From positions 62,001-126,000 of the forward strand of contig NZ_BKAU01000003.1 of NCBI RefSeq assembly GCF_007992715.1: 64,000 bases of DNA. Reading direction: 5' to 3'. The notes under the pieces are model-generated. The model did not search any database, had not been told where the DNA came from, and saw nothing but the letters and a program-made list of their open reading frames with translations. The position numbers and the translations under genes are program-made. Each line of letters opens with the position of its first letter. Positions within the stretch are counted from its first letter, which is position 1. The stretch is from Chitinophaga cymbidii (GTDB lineage Bacteria; Bacteroidota; Bacteroidia; Chitinophagales; Chitinophagaceae). Shown here in pieces: positions 7,376 to 17,025 of this stretch.

Positions 7376-10300
7376 TTAAAACCGAATATTCAAACCTGCC
7401 GTAACGGTGCCCTGATTGGTGCGCATGTAGCGGAGGCCGCCGGCTAGCTGTCCGGCCGCGCTGCCACCCGGCGCATCATGGAATTCAGGATCGATGTCGT
7501 ATTTATTGGCTTTCCACAACATCACGTTGGATAATTGCAGGCGCAGCCTCACGCCGTTGAGCTTCGCTACAGACACGAGCTTGCGGGGAAGGTCGTAGAT
7601 CAGCGATACGTCCCGCAGCTTTACATAGGCGGCGCTCACAACGTTGATATCGCCCTGCGTATAATATCTTGTATCGCGACGGCTGGCATTCACGCTGTTC
7701 ACCGGTATCCAGGAAGGAACATTGGTGATCAGCTCATCGCCCGGCTGCTGCCACCTGTCGGCAAATTCCGCGTGCACATTGCCGCTGCGGAAACGCAGGT
7801 CGCCGCTTTGCATGGCGTTGTTGGCGGTCATCGTGATCAGTCCGTTACCGGAATAGAAATCATTCACATCCCTCCGCATCACGTTCCCGAAGTTGTATAT
7901 GATATTTGCCGCCAGCGTGATGTTCCCGAACGTAAAGGTGTTCGACAACCCGCCATTCCATACCGGCTGATAGGTGCCCATGTATACTACGTCTTCAGGC
8001 ATGGCGGCATTTCTTTCCTTGGTCACTTTACCGTCCTGCAGCCTGATCTGCGGATCGCCCTCACCGTCCAGTCCCGCGAAGTCATAAGCAAAAACAGCAA
8101 ATGCGGGATAACCCGCGAGATAGATGGTGCTTGCCTTTTGTGCTCCGGTAGCGATCAGTGCCGGCTGATTGAGCTTTGTGATCTCGTTGCGGTTATAGGC
8201 CAGCACCAGCTGGCTGATCCAGCGGAAACGGCCGGCTTCTACGTTCAGCGAACGTATGGAAGCTTCAATGCCGGTGTTGCGCATATTCCCGAAATTCCCG
8301 ACAACCGTGTTATACCCGGAGAAAGGGTTCACCTCCATTTGCCCGATCAGGTTATCCGTCTGCTTGCTGTAAAAATCAAGCGAGCCGCTGAGCCTGTTGC
8401 CTTTCAGGACGCCAAAATCAACACCGATATTCAAGGTGCGGGAGCTTTCCCAGGTAAGCGCCGCGTTGGCTGGTGTTACAATGGTAAGACCGGTATTGCC
8501 CGGCAGCGTGGCACCTGACTGCGCCGTGAGGATGTCGTAGGAAGCAGCGGTACCCGGCATCGGGGAGTTGCCGGTAAGGCCGTACGAAACCCTCAGTGCA
8601 AGGTTATTGAATGCATGCTGCTGCCCCATGAACGCTTCATCTCCCAGTTCCCAGCGCCCGCCGATGCTCCACACAGGCTTGCTCTGCGAAGAGCGGTCCT
8701 TGCCGAAGAGGTTGGACTCGTCCAGCCGGATGCTGCCGCTGAGCGTGTAGCGGTTCAGGTAAGTATAACCCATGTTGCCATAGTAGGAAAGGAAGCGTAC
8801 GCGCGTTTCCGTTTCACCGAACGGCTGCGCATTGGCGAGCAGGCTTCTTGATCCGTTGTTCGGCATAACGGGGTTGGACACGCCGGTAGTGGAAAGCGTG
8901 GCATAATCGATCGCCGGGTAGGTCTGCAAGAGTTCGTTATAGCCGCGGGTAAGTGACTGACTGCTGACCAGCAGCTGCTCCTGCGCCTCCTGGCCGGCCA
9001 GCAGGGAAAGCTGATGCCTTTTGCCTTCCCAGGCCCGCTCATAGGTCAGCTGGTTACGCACCGTCCAGTTGTTTTGCGAAGCATTTGTAAGCGCGTATCT
9101 GCCGCCCGTAACGGGGAGATAATATTTGGGTTGCTGGCCCGGCACGGTTGACGGTACCGCAAACTGAACGGCCTCCGACCGCACAAGATAGCTGCGGCTG
9201 TCGTCATAAGACCTGATCTTCTCCGCCGTTTTGAACAGTCCGTATACGCCGGAAAAAGACAATCCATCCAGCAGCTTCACAGTAAGTCCCGCTGTGATCC
9301 TCGCCTGCAGCAGGTCAGCTTTCGTGTAACCGTACTCACGCTCCAGCAGCGGGTTATAATCGAGGTTGATCCCGCTTTTCCCTTCAAACGCCCGCCGCGT
9401 TGAATCCGACAACTGCTTTACATAAGGGATGGAAAGCGGGTTGCCCTGCGCGTCCCGGAATAACTGGTAGGGGAGGAAGCGGTTATCGGCTTCTACATTC
9501 CTGGGCGCGCTGGTGCTGACGTTCGTCAGGTCGGTGATCAGGAACAGGTCGAGGCGTTTGTTGACAGTATAATCCTGCCTGACATTTATTTTATAAGTGT
9601 TGTTCGTTTCACCCGGCTTGTTGCTTTGCGTGCCGGTGTATGCGATGGAGCCGTAAATGCCGTAAGACTTTCCGCCTCCGCGCACGGAAAGCGTATGGTT
9701 TGTGAGCAATCCCGGCCGGTACCAGATATCGCGTATCTGCTGGATGTTGTTGATCGCCGCCAGGCTGTCCAGGCTCGCGGCCGCCTGCGCATCGGAGATG
9801 AGGCCCCGGTGGCGGTTGTACAGGATCACGTTGTGCGGCGGTACGCCGGTAGATCCCAGCCCCGTGTAGGCGCTGGCGTTAGCCCAGGGATACAGGTCCG
9901 GCCTGAAAATATCGCTGGCGGCCTGGATGAACTGTTGGCTGCTGAGCACAGGATAGTAGTCAACATCCGGCCGTCCCTGGAAGTTCACAAAACCATCGTA
10001 TTCGATGGCGAGCTGTTCATTTCTGCCGCCCTTGCGGGTAGTGATAACGATCACGCCGTTGGCCGCCCGCGCACCCCAGATAGAGGCGGCGGAGGCGTCT
10101 TTTAATACGGTAATATCTTCTACGTCCTGCGGGTTCAGGGAGTTGATGTTATCCAGCGGAACGCCGTCCACTACCAGCAGCGGGGATTTGTTGCTGTTAA
10201 TGGAAGTAAGGCCCCTGATCAGCACGGGCGTACCGGATGCGGAGGGCGCGTTGTTGACCGTGAGCCCCGGCACCAGTCCGTCCAGCCGTTGCAGGATGTT

Positions 10301-11029
10301 CATGGACGTAGTTCTGTCCCGCAGCGTTTGCATGTCCGGCTTGGCATATGCGCCCGCGCTCCGCTTCACGGAAAATGTCTGGTAGCCGCTGCTTACCACA
10401 ATTTCCTTCAGCTGGCTGGATGATTCGTTCAATACGAAATCAACGTACGTATGCCCGCCTTTACTGACATAGGCTTTTCGCACTTCCGGGCTGTATCCTA
10501 TGCAGGAGATCCGGACCGTATAAAATCCTTCGGGCAGATTTTTGAATTGATATTCTCCCCGTTCATTGGTAACAACGCCCTGTTGCTGTGGTTCCAGCAT
10601 CACCGTAGCCGGTGCGATAGGCGCGCCCGCTTCATTTTTCACGGTGCCGCTGATCATACCCGGTTCATCCGGGCGTTCATCCACCGGAACAGCAGGCCGC
10701 GCTTTCAGAAAAATGGTTTTGTTGCTCACCTCATAGGAGAGATGCTGGTTGCGTAATATCAGCGCAAGAAATTCCGTCAGCGGCATGTTGCGCACGGCGC
10801 AGGTTACAGGCTGGGTTTCTTTCAGCAGGTTCTTGGCCGCAAATACCGTGTAGCCGGTTTGTTCGCGGATAGCCTGGAACACTGTCACCAGCTGCACATC
10901 TTTTCCGGTATAGGTAATAAGGGGCCCTGCCTGTTGGGCATTCATTCTAAGACAGATCGACATCAGCAGCATAACGCCAAGCCACGTGGCTTGCCATCGT
11001 GATACAGCTGTTTTTGATTGAGCAGCCAT
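7376..11029 (-). CDS. SusC/RagA TonB-dependent receptor with STN signalling domain
   Basis: About 1217 residues from the ATG at 11029 (MAAQSKTAVSRW..., followed by a Sec signal to ..RMNAQQ); a longer frame to 11074 exists but lacks a good signal. Domain order: STN domain (about residues 35-115, 'VFQAIREQTGYTVFAAKNLL'), carboxypeptidase-D-like beta sandwich ('ISGTVKNEAGAPIAPATVML'), TonB plug with 'VLKDASAASIWGARAANGVI', then a barrel ending in 'GLNIRF'. The STN domain is what contacts an inner-membrane FecR protein to signal substrate arrival. FecR and ECF sigma genes lie directly upstream, fitting a transcytoplasmic signalling loop. Cargo unknown. Confidence 0.95.
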   Translation of the reverse strand: MAAQSKTAVSRWQATWLGVMLLMSICLRMNAQQAGPLITYTGKDVQLVTVFQAIREQTGYTVFAAKNLLKETQPVTCAVRNMPLTEFLALILRNQHLSYEVSNKTIFLKARPAVPVDERPDEPGMISGTVKNEAGAPIAPATVMLEPQQQGVVTNERGEYQFKNLPEGFYTVRISCIGYSPEVRKAYVSKGGHTYVDFVLNESSSQLKEIVVSSGYQTFSVKRSAGAYAKPDMQTLRDRTTSMNILQRLDGLVPGLTVNNAPSASGTPVLIRGLTSINSNKSPLLVVDGVPLDNINSLNPQDVEDITVLKDASAASIWGARAANGVIVITTRKGGRNEQLAIEYDGFVNFQGRPDVDYYPVLSSQQFIQAASDIFRPDLYPWANASAYTGLGSTGVPPHNVILYNRHRGLISDAQAAASLDSLAAINNIQQIRDIWYRPGLLTNHTLSVRGGGKSYGIYGSIAYTGTQSNKPGETNNTYKINVRQDYTVNKRLDLFLITDLTNVSTSAPRNVEADNRFLPYQLFRDAQGNPLSIPYVKQLSDSTRRAFEGKSGINLDYNPLLEREYGYTKADLLQARITAGLTVKLLDGLSFSGVYGLFKTAEKIRSYDDSRSYLVRSEAVQFAVPSTVPGQQPKYYLPVTGGRYALTNASQNNWTVRNQLTYERAWEGKRHQLSLLAGQEAQEQLLVSSQSLTRGYNELLQTYPAIDYATLSTTGVSNPVMPNNGSRSLLANAQPFGETETRVRFLSYYGNMGYTYLNRYTLSGSIRLDESNLFGKDRSSQSKPVWSIGGRWELGDEAFMGQQHAFNNLALRVSYGLTGNSPMPGTAASYDILTAQSGATLPGNTGLTIVTPANAALTWESSRTLNIGVDFGVLKGNRLSGSLDFYSKQTDNLIGQMEVNPFSGYNTVVGNFGNMRNTGIEASIRSLNVEAGRFRWISQLVLAYNRNEITKLNQPALIATGAQKASTIYLAGYPAFAVFAYDFAGLDGEGDPQIRLQDGKVTKERNAAMPEDVVYMGTYQPVWNGGLSNTFTFGNITLAANIIYNFGNVMRRDVNDFYSGNGLITMTANNAMQSGDLRFRSGNVHAEFADRWQQPGDELITNVPSWIPVNSVNASRRDTRYYTQGDINVVSAAYVKLRDVSLIYDLPRKLVSVAKLNGVRLRLQLSNVMLWKANKYDIDPEFHDAPGGSAAGQLAGGLRYMRTNQGTVTAGLNIRF

Positions 11030-11158
11030 TAAAAACACATTTAGTTGATAAAATGAATAAAAAAATGAACACAAAAGTCGCCCTGATCGTGGATGACGCC
11101 CTCCACGAACCGGATCTGGTTGGTCTTTGCTTTCTTCTTTAGTTGATGTAAATGTTCA

Positions 11159-12337
11159 TCATGGAGATACAATCAGCCGCTTTCCATTTTCAAGGCGGAA
11201 ATTTACTCCGGACATTCTTAAACCTTTCAATACTTCCGATAGCGGAAGCGATCTTTCCATTCCACCGATAAATTCCAGGTCTGGAATCCCTTTTTCATAC
11301 ACCACTTCTATATCGTACCAGCGGGACAATTGCCGCATGATCTCCTGCAGGTTCACGTCCTGGAAGTTAAACCGCCCCTCTTTCCAGGCCATTGCTTCTG
11401 AAATGCCGTTCCGCCCAAGCGCTTTGACGGATAGCTGCTTAACGGAAGCCTGCGCCTGCTGCCCGGGTTTCAGCGTGACCTTTTTCCCGTTGCTGGCGAT
11501 GCGTACAGCGCCTTCCAGCAGCGTGGTGCTGATCAGCTCTTCTTCGGTATAGGCTTTTACATTAAAATGTGTGCCCAGTACTTCCACTGAATTTGTTTCG
11601 TTGACTTTCACCCTGAACGGCATCTGCGCATGCGGCGCCACTTCGAAATAGGCTTCGCCCGTCATGGACACTACGCGCTCTTTACCGGAAAACGCAACAG
11701 GATAGCTGATAGCGCTGGCCGCGTTGAGCCATACTTTGGTGCCGTCCGGCAGGCTGAGCTGGTACATGCCGCCCCTGGGCGTACGCAGGGTGTTGTAAGT
11801 GAGCACGCCCTGTTCCCCGCCAGGAGGGGTGTAGATGAGCTGTCCGTCTTTTTTCATGACCTGGCTGCCTTGCTGGGTGGCTAACCGGCCGTTGGCGGCG
11901 CTGTCCAGCAGAATGGTACTGCCATCGGCCAGCGTCAGCACGGCTTTTTGCCCGCCGGGGGCGATGTCGTTCACCGATGCAGGGATATTGACAACAGCAG
12001 GTTTGGGCTTGCCCGTATTGGTAAGCCATACATAAGTGCCCGCGCCGGCTATCAGCACAACAGCGGCTGCATAGCGCAACCAGGGCATTTTGAGAACGCG
12101 CACCGGCCGGGATCCCGGCTTGTCCGCTTCCAGTACTTTCATCAGCGAATGCCTGAGCCGTTCCTCATCCACCGGACGGTCAGCAGCGGGATCATCCGCC
12201 AGCATCCCGGAAAGCAGCTCCTGCAAAGCAGTATCATCAGCATCTTCCGTCATGCGAAGCAATTGCTGTCTTTCCTCCGGGGAGAGGGTGTTATTCAGAT
12301 ATTTCTCAATTAATTGCCTGGCGATTGCATTTTTCAT
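11159..12337 (-). CDS. FecR-family anti-sigma factor
   Basis: 392 residues. The N-terminal cytoplasmic part (1-85, 'ALIEKYLNNTLSPEERQQLLRM'-like, here ARQLIEKYLNNTLSPEE) binds the sigma factor. One transmembrane helix lies near residues 86-108 (LRYAAAVVLIAGAGTYVWL). The periplasmic FecR domain has 'LPDGTKVWLNAASAISYP' and 'VSMTGEAYFEVA', both family hallmarks, and a C-terminal STN-like segment (DF4974 type, 'LQEIMRQLSRWYDIEVVYE'). It should relay receptor occupancy from the downstream SusC STN domain to the sigma factor encoded just upstream. Confidence 0.95.
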   Translation of the reverse strand: MKNAIARQLIEKYLNNTLSPEERQQLLRMTEDADDTALQELLSGMLADDPAADRPVDEERLRHSLMKVLEADKPGSRPVRVLKMPWLRYAAAVVLIAGAGTYVWLTNTGKPKPAVVNIPASVNDIAPGGQKAVLTLADGSTILLDSAANGRLATQQGSQVMKKDGQLIYTPPGGEQGVLTYNTLRTPRGGMYQLSLPDGTKVWLNAASAISYPVAFSGKERVVSMTGEAYFEVAPHAQMPFRVKVNETNSVEVLGTHFNVKAYTEEELISTTLLEGAVRIASNGKKVTLKPGQQAQASVKQLSVKALGRNGISEAMAWKEGRFNFQDVNLQEIMRQLSRWYDIEVVYEKGIPDLEFIGGMERSLPLSEVLKGLRMSGVNFRLENGKRLIVSP

Positions 12338-12387
12338 ATGCTGATGACGGCTTTATGTATGATAGAAGAGCGGCGGAAAAGAACGTA

Positions 12388-13002
12388 CTATTCGCCTTTA
12401 AAAAAATTATTGAAAAGAAGGGTGGCAAACAGGGGGATGATGGTGTGGCCGTGTGCGGAGAGGAATTTGCGGATGTCGTGCAGCGCGGTGACGAGGGTAT
12501 TTTTAACCGTATTGACGGAAAGATTAAGCCTGGATGCGATTTCAGCGGGTTTCAGCCCTTCTTCGCGGCTCATCCGGTAAATACGCCGGCGGGCAGGCGG
12601 CATGCGCGCAACAGCCTCTTCCACGAGGCGTCTTATTTCCCCCGTCTGCGCGATATCAGCGGGCGTTTCGGGACCGGTGGACGGCTGATTTTTCAAAAAT
12701 ACCTCGCTGGTCTTCTGCGTCAGCAGATGCTTGCGTATCAGCGCAATGGCCTCCCGCGATGCGATGGTGAACAGCCAGGCCCTGAAGTTATCGATGCTGG
12801 GTAATTGGTCACGGGCCATCCACACGCGGATAAAGGTTTCCTGGATGGCCTCGTCCACATTGGCGGAGCTTTGATCAAAACGGCCGAGGAAGTGGAGCAG
12901 CCTGGGATAATAGAAACGGAATAGCTCACTGAAGGCAATTTCATCCCCTTCTGCTATCTGCAAAAGCAATGCTTGCTCATTATCTGGTAAGTAGTCCGTC
13001 AA
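12388..13002 (-). CDS. ECF RNA polymerase sigma-70 factor (Bacteroidota type)
   Basis: 204 residues. Region 2 is 'FSELFRFYYPRLLHFLGRF...AIQETFIRVW' and region 4 is 'MPPARRRIYRMSREEGLKPAEIASRLNLSVNTVKN' (shown in parts), followed by a short hydrophobic tail (IIPLFATLLF) often seen in this family. The only start in range is TTG at 13002; an in-frame TGA lies directly upstream and no early ATG exists. First gene of a run sigma-FecR-SusC-SusD-TlpA on the minus strand; it probably directs RNA polymerase to the SusC promoter when FecR releases it. Confidence 0.94.
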   Translation of the reverse strand: MTDYLPDNEQALLLQIAEGDEIAFSELFRFYYPRLLHFLGRFDQSSANVDEAIQETFIRVWMARDQLPSIDNFRAWLFTIASREAIALIRKHLLTQKTSEVFLKNQPSTGPETPADIAQTGEIRRLVEEAVARMPPARRRIYRMSREEGLKPAEIASRLNLSVNTVKNTLVTALHDIRKFLSAHGHTIIPLFATLLFNNFFKGE

Positions 13003-13236
13003 TCAGCTGGCTGTGATGTTTATCCTGCAAAAGTGCAAACTTATGGGAAACTTTCAAATAGCAATATGGATCAGCATACTGCCGCCTGTAAGGGCCGGTC
13101 AACTTTCCAAGCCTTAAAAACAACACCCGTATCCGGCATCTTCTTTTTACATTAGTAGTGTGTGTTGCCCGCTTCTTATGTTATAACCCGATTTCCCACG
13201 TTTTTTCATTTCTATCACCCAAAATACATTGTTCCC

Positions 13237-14634
13237 ATGAAGCTTACATTGCATTCTCCAATTGGCTGGATTCCGGCGATCGTTATTGCCGTGTCCTTTT
13301 GTTTTACCAGCTGCCGCAGGACCGTTGTACTGCCGGAAGAAAAAAGTAAAATGTCCCTCCTCAACGCCAGGGAATTTACCCTTACCCCGGATGTCAACGG
13401 CCGCCTGATGATCGATAATAGCAACGACTATTATCTGCCGGGCGACATACTTAACCTGGACGGTGATTTTTCGGCCGTCTTCTTTACGAATCTGAGCGGT
13501 TCCGCTTCCGAGCCGATCATTATCCGCAATGCTTCCGGCACGGTGACCACTATCGGAAACCCGGCCTGGAACGGCGGTTCCTGGGCGGAAGGGCTGGTTT
13601 TTACCAATTGCCACCACATTATACTTGGTGCGGAAACCGACAAATCGGACTTCGTCATTAACGGCTCCGCGCAGCCGGCCCGCCAGGCTTATATGAACCT
13701 GGTGCTCCGCCGGCATACGGATAATTTCGAAATAAAGAACCTCACCATCAACGACGGCGGCACCGGCATCTGGGCCAAAACAGATCCGCTGATCACCGAT
13801 ACGAGCAGCTGGTATCCCAACTCGCAGATGTTCAACCTGAAAATTCATGATGTTGAAATAGACGGCACGCATAACGAAGCCATGTATGTGGGGCATACGG
13901 CCACTTACTGGGACCTTACGGCGGGAACGTCCTATTACGGCGATTCTTCCGGGTTCATACCGGGGCATCAGTATGTGCAGCCGATAAAATGGTACAACGT
14001 AAAAATATACGACAACTATGTGCACAACATTGGCGCGGATGGTATTCAGACTTCCGCGATCGATCTGCTGGAAGTGTATAACAACGAGGTGACCAACTGG
14101 GCTTTGCAGCACAATTATTCGCATAACGGCGGCATCCTGATCGGCGGGCGCACGACCAACACCAATACGCACGACAACTATGTGCACAACGGCTGGGGCG
14201 AGCTGCTGCAGTTCTACGGTTCCGGCGAAGGCGGCGCCACGCATGTGATACACAACAACCTGTTCCGTACCAACGAGGCCGGGAACGACGGCGTGAGCCT
14301 GCGGCCCACCGCCAACGGCGTTGTGCAGATCACGAACAATACGTTCGCCAAAACAGGAGGGAACCTGATCCGGCTGAACGGCAACAGCGGCGCGGCAACG
14401 GCCGCGCATATCATCAATGCCAACGCGCTCATCGAACCAAGAACAGCCGGAGGGACTGTTTACCCTAACGCTTACATATACACGGAAGGCGGCGCTACCT
14501 ACACCGAAGGCACCGGCAGCAATGCGAACACCAAATTCCTGACGGTGGCGCTGGCGGATGTGGATACGACCAATTACTACCTGCCTAATCCCGGCTCGCC
14601 GGTGGGCGTTTCCGGTTACAGGAAAACACCGTGA
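13237..14634 (+). CDS. secreted right-handed beta-helix lipoprotein
   Basis: 465 residues from the ATG at 13237; the longer open frame from 13162 would bury the signal peptide. The lipobox is around 'FCFTSC'. The body is a parallel beta-helix: repeated short turns with asparagine ladders ('IHDVEIDGTHNEAMYV', 'IYDNYVHNIGADGIQ', 'THDNYVHNGWGELLQF', 'ITNNTFAKTGGNLIRL'). Such folds are common in polysaccharide lyases and glycoside hydrolases, but no catalytic set can be named with confidence. It is separated from the next gene by a strong terminator, so it is monocistronic. It is divergent from the sigma-factor operon; the 234-bp intergenic gap shows no clear element. Confidence 0.8.
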   Translation: MKLTLHSPIGWIPAIVIAVSFCFTSCRRTVVLPEEKSKMSLLNAREFTLTPDVNGRLMIDNSNDYYLPGDILNLDGDFSAVFFTNLSGSASEPIIIRNASGTVTTIGNPAWNGGSWAEGLVFTNCHHIILGAETDKSDFVINGSAQPARQAYMNLVLRRHTDNFEIKNLTINDGGTGIWAKTDPLITDTSSWYPNSQMFNLKIHDVEIDGTHNEAMYVGHTATYWDLTAGTSYYGDSSGFIPGHQYVQPIKWYNVKIYDNYVHNIGADGIQTSAIDLLEVYNNEVTNWALQHNYSHNGGILIGGRTTNTNTHDNYVHNGWGELLQFYGSGEGGATHVIHNNLFRTNEAGNDGVSLRPTANGVVQITNNTFAKTGGNLIRLNGNSGAATAAHIINANALIEPRTAGGTVYPNAYIYTEGGATYTEGTGSNANTKFLTVALADVDTTNYYLPNPGSPVGVSGYRKTP

Positions 14635-14654
14635 GGAAGGTTACATCATCCGGA

Positions 14655-14686
14655 AAGGGCAAACTATCCTATGGTTTGCCCTTTTT
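14655..14686 (+). terminator. rho-independent terminator after beta-helix gene
   Basis: AAGGGCAAAC (14655-14664), 9-nt loop, GTTTGCCCTT (14674-14683), then further Ts to 14686. It begins 20 bp after the stop codon. Confidence 0.9.
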
Positions 14687-14750
14687 CGCATGCGCGAAGC
14701 AGAAAAAAATAACACTGCCCTTTGAAAAAACCGATTTTATGTTTTACTTT

Positions 14751-14764
14751 CGGTAACGTTACCG
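14751..14764. promoter_or_regulatory. perfect 14-bp palindrome CGGTAACGTTACCG, LacI-type operator
   Basis: A perfect palindrome centred on CG, 24 bp before the NRAMP-like gene. The CG-centred form is typical of LacI-family operators. It resembles the CGGGTACGTTAACG elements found in front of other operons here (same CG centre, same TTA right half), but differs enough that it could belong to another LacI protein. Confidence 0.7.
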
Positions 14765-14788
14765 TAAATCACCAAAATCGTTTTCCGA

Positions 14789-15991
14789 ATGGCAAAAATC
14801 ACATCATGGCTACGGTCCCTCGGCCCCGGCCTGATCATCGCCGCACTGGTCTTCGGCCCAAGTAAGATGACCATCACTTCCAAGCTCGGCGCCAACTATG
14901 GCTCCGACCTGTTATGGATCATCGTTGTGGCTATTTTTTTCATGGTGATCTTTACGACGATGTCCGCCCGCATCGGGTACGCCACACAGCAATCCCTGCT
15001 GAAGACCATCACCGCCCGCTGGGGCCGCCCGGCGGGGATCATTGCTGGCATTGGCATCTTCCTCGTCTGCACCTCCTTCCAAGCCGGCAATTCAGTAGGT
15101 GTGGGCGTGGCGCTGGCGGAACTGACCCACACCACGGTAACGCCCTGGATCATCCTTTTCAACATCATCGGCATCAGCCTTCTTTTTTTCAGAGGATTTT
15201 ATAGAACGTTGGAAATACTGATGATCGCATTGATCGGCATTATGCTGCTGGCCTTTGTGGTAACGGTGTTCCTCGCCAGGCCGGACCCGGTGGATACCGC
15301 CGCGGGCTTCATCCCTGTTATTCCTGAAGGCTCGCAGGGGCTGGTGATCGCGTTCATGGCCTCCTGCTTTTCCATCGTCGGCGCATTTTACCAGTCGTAT
15401 CTCGTACAGGAGAGAAGAAGGATACAGCAATCGGGCCCGCAGCGTAAAAGCGACAGTGTAACAGGTATTATCATCCTTGGGTTGATGAGCGCTATTGTAA
15501 TGATCTGCGCCGCCACGGTACTGCACCCGAACGGTATTAAAGTGAATACGGCCACGGACATGTCCCTCGCGCTGGCGCCGCTGTTCGGAGAGTATGCATC
15601 CGGACTTTTCCTCGTCGGTCTGTTCGCCGCTTCCTTCTCCTCCATTGTGGGAAATGCCGGTGTTGGGGGCACTTTGTTGGGAGATGCCCTGGGCTATGGC
15701 AGTGATTTCAGCGCCCGGTCCACCCGCTTTTTCATCGCCCTGGTAATGGCGTCCGGCGCGGTGATCGCCATTGCATTCGGCAAGCTGCCGCTGGAACTGA
15801 TCGTATTCGCCCAAAGCGTCACCATCTTCATCGTTCCCTTTATCGGCATCGCCATGTACCTGATCGCCAACGACGAAAAGATCATGGGGCCGGCGAAGAA
15901 CAGCGCTTTTGTGAAGATCGCGGGCGCAGTGGGGCTGCTGATCGTTCTGTTCCTGGCGGGACTGAATTTCCGCGACCTTTTCCTTTCATAA
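14789..15991 (+). CDS. NRAMP-fold transporter lacking the metal-binding motifs
   Basis: 400 residues, about 11 membrane helices, clearly NRAMP/LeuT-like from the opening 'LGPGLIIAALVFGPSKMTI'. In real NRAMP metal transporters helix 1 carries DPGN; here the aligned residues are GPSK (23-26). The MPH motif of helix 6 is also missing: the aligned region reads 'FSIVGAFYQSYLVQE' (about 194-208). Both metal-coordinating sites are therefore gone, so Mn/Fe transport is unlikely; an organic solute is more plausible, as with other non-metal members of this superfamily. It heads an operon with an epimerase-like, a DapA-like and an M20 gene and has a palindromic operator just upstream, which suggests it imports the compound those enzymes act on. 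Confidence 0.85.
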   Translation: MAKITSWLRSLGPGLIIAALVFGPSKMTITSKLGANYGSDLLWIIVVAIFFMVIFTTMSARIGYATQQSLLKTITARWGRPAGIIAGIGIFLVCTSFQAGNSVGVGVALAELTHTTVTPWIILFNIIGISLLFFRGFYRTLEILMIALIGIMLLAFVVTVFLARPDPVDTAAGFIPVIPEGSQGLVIAFMASCFSIVGAFYQSYLVQERRRIQQSGPQRKSDSVTGIIILGLMSAIVMICAATVLHPNGIKVNTATDMSLALAPLFGEYASGLFLVGLFAASFSSIVGNAGVGGTLLGDALGYGSDFSARSTRFFIALVMASGAVIAIAFGKLPLELIVFAQSVTIFIVPFIGIAMYLIANDEKIMGPAKNSAFVKIAGAVGLLIVLFLAGLNFRDLFLS

Positions 15992-16007
15992 AAAATCAAT
16001 TGAGATC

Positions 16008-17015
16008 ATGGAATATATTTATCAGGAATTATTGAAGCCCTCGCCGGCGTTGTTGCGGGATATCGCGCAGCTGGACGGGGATATACTTTTGCTCGGCGTG
16101 GGCGGAAAAATGGGCCCCGCCATGGCCCGGCTGGCAAAGGCCGCAGTGGACGCCGCGGGTATAAAAAAGAAGATCACCGGTGTTTCTCGGTTTTCGGAAC
16201 CGGGCCTGCAGGAAGAGCTGAACAGCCTGGGCATCGAAACCATTAAGGCGGACCTGCTGAATGATAAAGAGCTGCAAAGCCTTCCCGTGGCAAGGAACGT
16301 TATCTACCTCGCCGGGCAGAAGTTCGGCACCACCGGTAAGGAAGCCTACACCTGGGCCATGAATACTTACCTGCCGGGCAGGGTAGCGGAAAAGTACAAA
16401 GACGCGCGGATCGTGGTGTTCTCTACCGGTAACGTATATCCGCTTTCCCCGGTGCTGAACGGCGGCCTCACGGAAGAGGCGCCCGCGGCTCCGGTAGGGG
16501 AGTACGGGCAGTCCTGCCTCGGCAGGGAAAGGATGTTCCAGTATTTTTCTTCGCTGCATGGTACGCCGTTATTCATTTACCGGCTTAATTACGCCAATGA
16601 TGTGAGCTATGGCGTGTTGCTGGAAATCGCGAAAGCTGTCTATGAAGAAAGAGAAATAGACCTGCGTATGGGGCATGTGAACGTGATCTGGCAGGGCGAT
16701 GCCAACGAAATCGCGATACGCGCGCTGCTGCATTGCGAATCACCGGCGAAGACGGTGAACGTAACTGGGCCGGAAACGGTGGCTGTCCGCTGGCTGGCCA
16801 ACGAATTCGGGAAGCGGATGCATAAAACGCCTTTCTTCGTGAACGCCGAACAGCCGGATGCGCTGTTAAGCAATTCCGCCGAATGTTTTTCGCTTTTCGG
16901 CTATCCGAAAGTAACGCTGAAGCAGATGATCGACCTGATCGCCGGATGGGTGACAGGCGGCGGCAAAACCATCAACAAACCCACACATTTCCAGGAAAGG
17001 GAAGGGAAATTTTAA
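16008..17015 (+). CDS. NAD-dependent epimerase/dehydratase-like protein (extended SDR)
   Basis: 335 residues, cytoplasmic. A Rossmann nucleotide motif GVGGKMG lies at residues 30-36, and 'VIYLAG' and 'VVFSTGNVYP' are the usual SDR strands 4 and 5. The active-site tyrosine region is 'EYGQSCLGRERMFQY': Tyr166 is present, but the Lys of YxxxK is replaced by Cys170. The reaction is therefore unsure; it may still bind NAD(P) and epimerise or reduce a sugar-like substrate by a modified mechanism. Gap to the transporter is 16 bp and to the DapA-like gene 10 bp, so all are one operon. Confidence 0.8.
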   Translation: MEYIYQELLKPSPALLRDIAQLDGDILLLGVGGKMGPAMARLAKAAVDAAGIKKKITGVSRFSEPGLQEELNSLGIETIKADLLNDKELQSLPVARNVIYLAGQKFGTTGKEAYTWAMNTYLPGRVAEKYKDARIVVFSTGNVYPLSPVLNGGLTEEAPAAPVGEYGQSCLGRERMFQYFSSLHGTPLFIYRLNYANDVSYGVLLEIAKAVYEEREIDLRMGHVNVIWQGDANEIAIRALLHCESPAKTVNVTGPETVAVRWLANEFGKRMHKTPFFVNAEQPDALLSNSAECFSLFGYPKVTLKQMIDLIAGWVTGGGKTINKPTHFQEREGKF

Positions 17016-17025
17016 AACGATCCAT

